Positions 9,321 to 16,180 of a DNA stretch of 64,000 nt are shown here, one piece after another. Numbering within the stretch: position 1 is the stretch's first letter; every line of letters begins with the position of its first letter. The stretch is from Shewanella violacea DSS12. GTDB lineage: Bacteria; Pseudomonadota; Gammaproteobacteria; Enterobacterales; Shewanellaceae. Below the pieces are notes generated by a model. That model was not told the DNA's origin. It searched no databases and was given only the letters and a program-made list of their open reading frames with translations. The stretch covers positions 4,671,685 to 4,735,684 of the forward strand of contig NC_014012.1 of the NCBI RefSeq assembly GCF_000091325.1, written 5' to 3'. The translations under genes and the position numbers were made by a program.

Positions 9321-9690
9321 ACTTGTCGGATAACAAGTTGCTTAAGTATCTTGGTAGTTGGGTTCATTGGGCTGGTTTGGTGTTTGGTTGTTATCTGGTA
9401 AGCATGGCTTCATTGTTATCTATCACCTGCCGTGGGTGCTGTACAGGATGTATGAATGTCGTGATCACATGGATGTGAATGAACGATCTTAAGTGCAAAC
9501 ACTTCTGCGACACGCTGTAATGACTTGTCAGATAACAAGTTAGTTAAATATCCATTGAGTTAGGTTCGTTTGGCGGGTTTGGTATTTGGCTAATTTTTGG
9601 CTAGCTAAGCTTCAATTTAATCTATAGCCTGCGGCTCGCTAAATGTGCAAACACTTCTGTGACACGCTGTAAATACGTCCATGTAAGCTC
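9321..9690. repeat. Two degenerate direct copies of an intergenic repeat (period about 202 bp)
   Basis: The palindrome-like ACTTGTCrGATAACAAGT occurs at 9321-9338 and 9523-9540, each followed by related text (TTGGTnTTTGG..., GGCTnGC...TTCAAT..., CCTGC) and by a GTGCAAACACTTCTG-GACACGCTGTAA tail at about 9491 and 9643. The copies are imperfect. The rest of the gap from trmH to the deaminase gene (about 500 bases) holds no credible gene. Confidence 0.7.
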
Positions 9691-9800
9691 TACGAAAACA
9701 TCCTTGTTTTCGAAGGTCACAGCCGCGTTCACACCCTGAGTATTTTCTTCTTCGATTTGATTTTTACTGACTAGTAACTCACTTCTGGCAGAAAGGTTAG

Positions 9801-10232
9801 TTATGACTTTCCAAGATAAGGAGAGAGAAATTCACTAACCTCTTTAGAAGCAACACCAATATCGACTTTTATGCCTTCCTTTTCTAGCGTTTGAATACCC
9901 TTTCCATTATTTCTAAGATCAGGGTCTAAAATGGCAACTACAACTCTCTTAATACCTGATTTTACAAGAGTAGAAGCACATGCGGGAGTTCTACCAACAA
10001 ATGAGCAAGGCTCCAGAGTAACGTATGCGGTCACTAGTCCCATTGAACCATCATAAGCATTTAGAGCTTCCATCTCGGCATGGTTACCACCTATTTTCTG
10101 AGTATACCCCTCGGCAATGACTTGATCATCGAGAACAAGCACGCAACCTACAGGAGGATTTGGCTGACATTCAGGCAGAGCTGTCTGAGATAGCTTTAAT
10201 GCTCGAAGCATAAATTTTTTATCAAAATCCAT
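9801..10232 (-). CDS. Stand-alone RibD-type (cytidine deaminase fold) deaminase
   Basis: 143 aa zinc deaminase matching only the N-terminal half of RibD. Zinc motif HAEME (51-55) and PCSFVGRTPAC (75-85, with both metal cysteines), plus the RibD-like NPPVGCVLV (25-33). The RibD reductase domain is missing and the protein ends soon after the deaminase fold, so it is a single-domain enzyme rather than a full riboflavin gene. In RibD this domain deaminates diaminohydroxyphosphoribosylaminopyrimidine; here the substrate is unknown. Same strand as the FRG gene and the small ORF beyond it, consistent with a cassette array. The ribosome-binding site is poor. Confidence 0.7.
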   Translation of the reverse strand: MDFDKKFMLRALKLSQTALPECQPNPPVGCVLVLDDQVIAEGYTQKIGGNHAEMEALNAYDGSMGLVTAYVTLEPCSFVGRTPACASTLVKSGIKRVVVAILDPDLRNNGKGIQTLEKEGIKVDIGVASKEVSEFLSPYLGKS

Positions 10233-10327
10233 TTAAATACTCAGTGAAGAACGTTCGTTTACATTAACAAATATATGGCAGAAGTGATGTAAGAACATTC
10301 GAGTAAAATACTGACTCTAAAAGGGGC

Positions 10328-10453
10328 AATAACTGCTTAGAGCGCTCACTCTAGGATGCAGCTGGACAGAAGCTTGTTAGTGCATAGGCTCGTTAGTTTG
10401 TACTTCGTATGAGTAATAGTATGTAGATATCAGAATTAACGCCTCATTATGTT
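10328..10453 (-). other. Possible degenerate attC after the FRG gene
   Basis: In minus-strand sense, ACATAATGAGGCGTTA just after the FRG stop resembles an attC left end, and a GTTATTG about 115 bases further resembles the right end. The inner arms pair poorly, so this is only a suggestion; it is where a cassette recombination site would be expected. Confidence 0.25.
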
Positions 10454-11161
10454 TCACTCGTTAAATTCACTTAATATTTGTTTTGTAATACCATCGAGTC
10501 CAGGAAACATAGTTTGATGATTGATTCCAAGCTGACTCAATTGCTTTCGAAGTTTTGGCTTTTTATCTTTAGGAATGATGATAGTTTCAGCTAAATATAC
10601 CTCAGTTGAGACATAACTTTTGGGATCACTCAAACTAGCCATTGGAGTCATCTTATTGGGGTAAGGAAAAGCCATAAAACATCCACTTTGGGCTGCTACA
10701 CGTGGATTTAGATGCTTTGGATAAAATAAAATCAAATGCGGAATGCTATCAATATCATCTGAATCCATACGCCATGTTTTAGGAATTCTTAAATACACAG
10801 CACCATCGCAATCATCTTTGCTTTTTTCTGACAAAGAAAAGTATAAGGCTACTAAAGGATTTGTTGTCCAATCTAGTAATGGCGTCGGCAAGCCATGATG
10901 CTGTGCATGAATTAGCCATTCTAGCTTAGTGGCCGGAGTGAAATTCATATATGGTGCAGACTGGATTTTAAATTGCGATAATAAAGATTTCTCTAAACTT
11001 CCCCAATCCCCATAAATGGTATTGTGATTCTCCAGCTTATTATGCAACCTTCCAATAGTAGGGATTAATTCCCACTCTTTATTAGCTTGCCCCCGATAAA
11101 TCGTATGCTCAGATTTATCATTCAGGGCATTAATATAGTCAGATATATTCTCTATAGTCAT
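10454..11161 (-). CDS. FRG domain protein
   Basis: 235 aa soluble protein with an FRG domain (Pfam family of unknown biochemical role). Family landmarks: YRGQ (about 21-24), the AQHHGLPTPLLDWTTNPLVALYF stretch (about 86-108) and the late NPRVAAQSGCFMAF segment (about 152-165). FRG proteins are often found in mobile or defence-associated contexts, and a toxin or effector role has been proposed for some; nothing here proves it. An AGGG motif precedes the start. The gene begins 14 bases beyond a well-formed attC-like site and is therefore probably a mobile integron cassette gene. Confidence 0.75.
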   Translation of the reverse strand: MTIENISDYINALNDKSEHTIYRGQANKEWELIPTIGRLHNKLENHNTIYGDWGSLEKSLLSQFKIQSAPYMNFTPATKLEWLIHAQHHGLPTPLLDWTTNPLVALYFSLSEKSKDDCDGAVYLRIPKTWRMDSDDIDSIPHLILFYPKHLNPRVAAQSGCFMAFPYPNKMTPMASLSDPKSYVSTEVYLAETIIIPKDKKPKLRKQLSQLGINHQTMFPGLDGITKQILSEFNE

Positions 11162-11174
11162 TAAAGTGCCCTAA

Positions 11175-11284
11175 ACATAACGCCGTTAGCATGGGCCGCA
11201 GAAAATGGCGGCCTTTTTTGGAACAAAAAAGATGCCACTTTGCGGAGGTCCAGCCGAAGGCGAGCATGCCTAACCTTGTTATGT
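11175..11284 (-). other. attC-like integron recombination site
   Basis: A 110-bp imperfect palindrome with attC architecture. The outer core sites are exact complements (ACATAAC at 11175-11181, GTTATGT at 11278-11284). After a 3-base mismatched spacer the inner arms GTTAGCATG and GTTAGGCATG pair with one extra-helical G, as expected for a folded attC strand. The central part forms further stems. It lies between the small cysteine ORF and the FRG gene, both on the minus strand, and another ACATAAC (11519-11525) lies just upstream of the small ORF, so that ORF is bounded by core sites on both sides. No integron integrase is in the window. Confidence 0.75.
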
Positions 11285-11293
11285 GCTGGCAGC

Positions 11294-11503
11294 TTACTCA
11301 TTGTGTTTATATACCTCTGGTACATCACCATGCCCAGTACTTTTATATTTTTCTATCCAAATCTGGCTGCAAACTGAACACTTAAAAATAGTTATCCAGT
11401 TCTTATAATCAGTATCTAATTCTTCAAGTTTGGACTGAAGCTCAGGAATATCTTTTACAGACTTACCATCATACTTATTTGTAAGCTCAGAACAGCAATT
11501 CAT
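11294..11503 (-). CDS. Small cysteine-containing hypothetical protein (cassette gene)
   Basis: 69 aa, no family recognised. It starts MNCC and has a CxxC knuckle (FKCSVCSQIW, near 41-50), suggesting a small metal-binding fold, with a charged middle and a His-containing tail. A GAGGG motif precedes the ATG. The stop is 10 bases before the attC-like site and a GTTATGT core site lies 16 bases upstream of the start, the compact layout of an integron cassette. The 99 aa plus-strand ORF beyond it (11532-11831) looks non-coding. Confidence 0.5.
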   Translation of the reverse strand: MNCCSELTNKYDGKSVKDIPELQSKLEELDTDYKNWITIFKCSVCSQIWIEKYKSTGHGDVPEVYKHNE

Positions 11504-11941
11504 TCCAATCCCTCATGCACATAACAGCTTATTGAATAGCTGCTCAATAATGTTCCGGTTAAAATTACAACTTATTAGCAACCGCCATAACCTAACCGAC
11601 TGTTTATTAGAAATAAATTATCTGGTTCAAGATAAAGTCGCTCAATATCAAGCCCGCAAAATTGAGCGCCTTGATGTAGAGGTCTCTACATTTTATAGCA
11701 TGCTTTTACTAAATATATTTATTTCAACAACTTATCAAAACCTAAGGGGTTTATCGAGCATTAAATGTGTGTTTTTCGCTCTATTTTCTCACGAATTACC
11801 AGTGTGGAATTATAAAAGTGTATTTATCTAGTACTTTAAAGTCAGATCTGACTACCCAATAGATTAGAAAGTATAAGGCTATATTGGCTCTTCTCAGGTG
11901 GCCAAAATCCTCTAGCTAACACACGATGGGGCATTTCCGTG

Positions 11942-12715
11942 TTAGCTACTCAACCAATGAAACCCAAATCGAAGAGATAAATAACCAGGTGTAGATACGT
12001 CTGCGAGCTTCCAAAACAAGGCCGAAAATGTTCCCTACATTTTTCGGCATTTCCACCATCCGTGGCGGTCAGATGTTTTGGCAGAGCCTCCAAGGAAGAC
12101 TCTTATGAAATCAAGACCGGCGGTTCGCAGAACCTTCTCAAAATAAAGAGCGCACAATCCTCGCCGGATAGGCGTTAGGTTACAATGAAAACAAAGGCTC
12201 GGAGCGAATAAGGCCAAATTTTCTTGTGATTCAACCAAGTGTAGATGCAGCTGCGAGCTTCCATGGATGGACTTGCAGCGTTTCGCAGAAGTGTCTGCAC
12301 ATATCCCGCTGAGCAAGCGATAGGTAACCATGAAGGAACGAGCTTCAAACGACTACTCAATACCAACTCAGCCAGAAGCTGAATCAGAAAATGTCATCAG
12401 CCTTCATTCGAAGGCTAGCTAGCTTTGGGGAATTTCTGAGTTAGCGACTCAACCAATGAAACCCAAATCGAAGAAGTAAATAACTGAGTGTAGATGCGGC
12501 TGCGAGCTTCCAAAACAGGGACGTTTTGGCAGAGCCTCCAAGGATGGATTGACGGCGTCTCGTAGAAGTAGCTGCACATATCCCGCTGAGCAAGCGTTAG
12601 GTTACCATGAAGGAACGACCTTCAAACCCCCTTCCCAATACCAACTCAGCCAGAAGCTAAACCAGAAAATGTATTAAGTCTTCATTCGAAGGCTAGCATC
12701 AACTTATGCCGACTA
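11942..12715. repeat. Three degenerate copies of a 200-280 bp intergenic repeat
   Basis: This geneless stretch is built of three related units starting near 11942, 12225 and 12437. Shared blocks are CTCAACCAATGAAACCCAA, GTGTAGATGCnGCTGCGAGC, TTTTGGCAGAGCCTCCAAGG, CACATATCCCGCTGAGCAAG, TTACCATGAAGGAACGA and TTCATTCGAAGGCTAGC. Not every block is in every unit, and point changes are frequent. Related blocks recur at 43.7-44.2 kb. Short ORFs that cross the units are not conserved between copies, so I do not call genes here. Confidence 0.8.
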
Positions 12716-12856
12716 GCGTCACACTTATTCAAACCATTTGTCATAGATCACAATTTTCGCCATACTCGAGCTAATCCCGACAGCAAACACAAGTCTTATA
12801 AAAACAAAAGTTTGCCGATTGGAATGCCATTAATAATCACAAGTATGGAGTTGCCG

Positions 12857-14515
12857 ATGGAATCACAGATCAAAACACCTGTAGAGATGCTCGACCACTG
12901 GGTCGACACACTCGGTGACTCAACTTACCTAAGACAACCGATCAATGGCCAGTACCAAGACTTTAGCTGGCGCGAAGTACAACAGAAGATGCAGCAGCTT
13001 GCTGGGGCCCTAAGACACTTAGGACTAAAGCCAGGTGACAAAATTGCCGTGCTCTCTAAAAACTGTGCCGAATGGTTTATTACCGATCTTGCCCTGATGC
13101 ATGGCGGCTATATTAGTGTGCCCATCTACCCAACTGCCAACGCAGATACCATAGCTTACGTGTTGGAACACAGCGAAGCCAAGGCCATTATTATCGGTAA
13201 ACTAGATTACTGGGCCGACCAAGAAACTGGGGTTGGCGGCGATATATTGAGAATGTCCATGCCCTACGACACTATGCCGGCTCAATATAAGTGGGACAGC
13301 TTACTGCAACTTGGAGAGCCACTGCTAGATGCCCCATATGCCACTCCAGAGCAGACAATGACGCTGATCTATACTTCCGGCTCTACTGGCAAACCTAAGG
13401 GTGCGATTCAAACCTTCGCTAGCTACGCTTGGACCTGTAAGGCGGTGGTAAGAGATCTCAAAACCGGAGTCGACGATAGATTAATCTCTTACCTACCTCT
13501 GGCTCACATCACAGAGCGCGTGGCGATGGAAGGCTCATCATTTTATTCCGGCAGCTGTGTCGCTTTCGTTGAGAGTCTGGATAGTTTCGTTGCCGATGTA
13601 CAACGTGCCAGGCCTACGATATTTTTCTCGGTCCCTAGGCTCTGGAGTCTATTCCACCAAAATATTGTCGCCAAGATTGGCAAGAGTAAGCTGAACTTGC
13701 TGCTTAAAATTCCTATTATCAAGGGGATCATCAAGAAGAAGATCCATGCAGGTCTGGGTCTGGAGCACTGTCGCCTACTGGGATCTGGCTCAGCGCCGAT
13801 TCCACCATCACTGATTCACTGGTATCACACCATAGGTCTGAATATCAGTGAAGGCTGGGGAATGACAGAAAACAGCGCCTACTCCATCATCAACTACCCC
13901 TTCGATGCCAATAAAATCGGCACAGTCGGTCGCGCCGTCGAGGATTGTTTGATCAAGCAAACGGCGAGTGGCGAGCTCTTGGTAAAAAGCCCAGGCTTGA
14001 TGACTGGTTACTATAAACAAGAGGAGATGACTGCCATCTCATTCGATGAAGAAGGTTACTTCCGTACCGGAGATCTCTGCTCCATCGACAGCGACGGCTA
14101 CGTGTCGATTACCGGTAGAATCAAAGATAACTTTAAGACATCTAAAGGCAAATATGTCGCCCCTGTGCCCATAGAGCGTAAACTGGCACAAGATCCCCAT
14201 ATTGAGCTGCTTTGCGTCATAGGTTCTGGCCTGCCCCATCCAATAGCCCTAGTACAACTATCCGAAGGCGCCTATTTGCAGCCAAGAGAAGAGGTTCGTA
14301 GCTCACTTAAGGCGACTTTAGACAGTATCAACCCCAACCTTGAATCCCATGAAGCCGTGGATGCCATCATAGTCGTCAATGACGCCTGGGATGTGGATAA
14401 CGATGTGCTGACGCCGACACTAAAAATTAAGCGCCATGTACTTGAAAAAAGATTCAGTGAAAGAGTCGACGGTATTCGCGGTGGCAAGATACGTTGGGAA
14501 GATGAAATAACTTAG
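12857..14515 (+). CDS. Long-chain fatty acid-CoA ligase (AMP-binding)
   Basis: ANL-superfamily ligase that activates a fatty acid with ATP and CoA. About 552 aa. P-loop-like motif TLIYTSGSTGKPKG (169-182), LPLAHITER, the acyl-site EGWGMTE region (near 342) and YFRTGDL...ITGRIKDNFKTSKGKYVAP hinge and catalytic Lys region. Start chosen at 12857 because GGAG lies six bases before it; upstream in-frame ATG/TTG codons lack a good site. A terminator follows. Not next to other fatty-acid genes, so its substrate length is unknown. It belongs to the FadD15/'AMP-dependent synthetase' group by its overall layout. Confidence 0.85.
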   Translation: MESQIKTPVEMLDHWVDTLGDSTYLRQPINGQYQDFSWREVQQKMQQLAGALRHLGLKPGDKIAVLSKNCAEWFITDLALMHGGYISVPIYPTANADTIAYVLEHSEAKAIIIGKLDYWADQETGVGGDILRMSMPYDTMPAQYKWDSLLQLGEPLLDAPYATPEQTMTLIYTSGSTGKPKGAIQTFASYAWTCKAVVRDLKTGVDDRLISYLPLAHITERVAMEGSSFYSGSCVAFVESLDSFVADVQRARPTIFFSVPRLWSLFHQNIVAKIGKSKLNLLLKIPIIKGIIKKKIHAGLGLEHCRLLGSGSAPIPPSLIHWYHTIGLNISEGWGMTENSAYSIINYPFDANKIGTVGRAVEDCLIKQTASGELLVKSPGLMTGYYKQEEMTAISFDEEGYFRTGDLCSIDSDGYVSITGRIKDNFKTSKGKYVAPVPIERKLAQDPHIELLCVIGSGLPHPIALVQLSEGAYLQPREEVRSSLKATLDSINPNLESHEAVDAIIVVNDAWDVDNDVLTPTLKIKRHVLEKRFSERVDGIRGGKIRWEDEIT

Positions 14516-14539
14516 TTATCACCACATATAGCAAATAAT

Positions 14540-14570
14540 AACAAAGCACGCACCCAGCGTGCTTTGTTCA
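14540..14570 (+). terminator. Intrinsic terminator after acyl-CoA ligase
   Basis: Stem AACAAAGCACGC / GCGTGCTTTGTT around a short ACCCA loop, 24 bases after the ligase stop. The arms carry A and T runs, so it could work in both directions. Confidence 0.75.
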
Positions 14571-14699
14571 TTTAATGCTTCCAGTCTACAACCTATGAAA
14601 GAACATTAATGACATAATATGACGTTAATGTTTGCCTTATGGTGAAAAAACTTTAAGCTAGCTAATCAAAAAAATTGCAACAGGATAATTGGAACTAAG

Positions 14700-15632
14700 A
14701 TGTTAATCGCTCTCTCTATCATAGGTGGCTTCGTGATCCTCACCTTAGGCGCCGAGGCCTTGGTACGAGGCGCAAGCGCCATCGCCCTCAGATTAGGCAT
14801 TACACCTCTGATTATCGGCCTGACCATAGTGGCCTTCGGTACCAGTGCCCCCGAGCTAGCCGTAAGTTTAAAATCAGCTCTGGCCGGCAATAGTGGCATA
14901 GCCTTAGGTAATGTCATCGGCTCTAACATAGCTAACATAGGACTCATCTTGGCACTCACCGCCCTCATTCGCCCAATCCAGGTGAAGTCACAGATGGTCA
15001 AGCGTGATATCCCCATCATGATCGCCGCCTCTATGCTCTTCTGGGGTTTACTACTGGACGGTGAACTCAGCTTCTGGGATGGCGCCCTGCTCACTAGCTT
15101 ATTAGTCAGCTACCTAAGCTTCAGCTATATCAGCTCACGCAAGAGTGGTGACTGCGAAGAGATAGATGATAGCCCGCAAAAACCTATGCTTTCTGTGTTG
15201 TTTATTCTTATAGGCATCACCATGCTTGTCGGCGGCGGAATACTATTTGTCGATGGCGCCGTGGATCTTGCCAGGACATTTGGGATCAGTGAAGTCATTA
15301 TTGGTTTAACCATAGTTGCCATAGGCACCAGCATGCCAGAGCTAGTCACTTCAATAGTGGCCGCGCGTAAAGGCCAGAGTGACATAGCCATAGGTAACAT
15401 AGTCGGTTCTAACCTGTTCAATATCTTGGGTATCTTAGGTGTAACCGCTTTGGTTCATCCTATTGCAGCCGCCGGGATTCAGAACTTAGATTTTATCGTC
15501 ATGTTGGCGCTATCTCTACTTGTGCTACCCTTCGCTTGGACAGGATTTAGGATCGGCCGCCGTGAAGGCGCCATATTATTAACCGGTTATCTCAGCTATA
15601 TGGCCTACCTGGTCGTTTTGGCCTCAGCTTAA
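14700..15632 (+). CDS. CaxA/YrbG-type sodium:calcium exchanger
   Basis: Inner-membrane cation antiporter of the CaCA family, 310 aa with about ten helices. It has the two hallmark alpha repeats: GTSAPELAVSL...GNVIGSNIANIGLILALTAL (about 56-95) and IGTSMPELVTSI...GNIVGSNLFNILGILGVTAL (about 204-251), whose acidic residues bind the cation. A short acidic cytoplasmic loop separates the halves. The gene stands alone between two gaps; ion preference cannot be read from sequence. Confidence 0.9.
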   Translation: MLIALSIIGGFVILTLGAEALVRGASAIALRLGITPLIIGLTIVAFGTSAPELAVSLKSALAGNSGIALGNVIGSNIANIGLILALTALIRPIQVKSQMVKRDIPIMIAASMLFWGLLLDGELSFWDGALLTSLLVSYLSFSYISSRKSGDCEEIDDSPQKPMLSVLFILIGITMLVGGGILFVDGAVDLARTFGISEVIIGLTIVAIGTSMPELVTSIVAARKGQSDIAIGNIVGSNLFNILGILGVTALVHPIAAAGIQNLDFIVMLALSLLVLPFAWTGFRIGRREGAILLTGYLSYMAYLVVLASA

Positions 15633-15679
15633 TATTCTAGCTCCCTTGCTAGCTCAGTAATTTAAGCTCGCCTAGATAA

Positions 15680-15707
15680 GATCATGATGACAAATGTCAT
15701 CATGATC
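15680..15707. promoter_or_regulatory. Perfect 28-bp palindrome
   Basis: Thirteen-base arms (GATCATGATGACA and its exact complement) around two bases, 50 bases after the exchanger stop. No T-run follows, so it is a better candidate for a regulator-binding site than for a terminator. It lies upstream of the truncated ORF at 15814. Confidence 0.45.
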
Positions 15708-15813
15708 TCATGACCTTTGTGCCTGCAAATCACCTCTAATCTCTTTGATACTAGTCCTGACCCTATAAAGGGACTTAATCCACCCGAGCACTCGGGACTA
15801 CAAGGAGAAATAT

Positions 15814-15933
15814 ATGCAGACGTTCTTATTGGTCGGCACTCTCATCAGCACAGCGGCAATCTTTACCCTGCCCGTTAGCGCGAATCAGATCACCATAGAT
15901 ACAGCCACCAGCTATGAACTTCTATTAACCTAG
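15814..15933 (+). pseudogene. Truncated ORF for a secreted protein
   Basis: Too short for a normal gene, but it has the front end of one: AAGGAG seven bases before an ATG, then a 25-residue signal-peptide-like sequence (MQTFLLVGTLISTAAIFTLPVSA) and only 16 more residues before a TAG. The following 230 bases contain no continuing frame that I can support. I read it as the remains of a periplasmic protein gene, or a very small secreted peptide. The rest of the gap to recG shows nothing else clear. Confidence 0.4.
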
Positions 15934-16180
15934 ATGGAAATGCCGGGATTAACCGGACTCTAACTCGTGAAATGCTGCATGCAAGGTCATAATTCTCACC
16001 ACGTTCGGCAAACCCATTATCCAATCGATACTGCCCTATTGCGTGACAGAAGGCCTGGTTATAAAGGCTAAATTGGCCCTAACATTGCCATCAAGCATTT
16101 ATCTGATAGTATATGTATATAAATACAGTGTTTGAGTGTTTGGCTCAGATAACATTCAATAGATAAAATAGGTACCGGGC

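Noticed and set aside
11532..11831. 99 aa plus-strand ORF
   Set aside because: No family match, AT-rich low-complexity composition and no ribosome-binding site; probably chance in an accessory gap.
12035..12366. Two overlapping minus-strand ORFs of 63-98 aa
   Set aside because: They run through the repeat units, their frames are not kept in the other copies, and codon use is unlike that of genes here.
12730..12770. CRP-like site upstream of the acyl-CoA ligase
   Set aside because: Only the TCACA half matches; the other half has too many changes from TGTGA to support a call.
14666..15094. 142 aa minus-strand ORF antisense to the exchanger gene
   Set aside because: A shadow of the highly biased codon pattern of the exchanger gene; no independent evidence.
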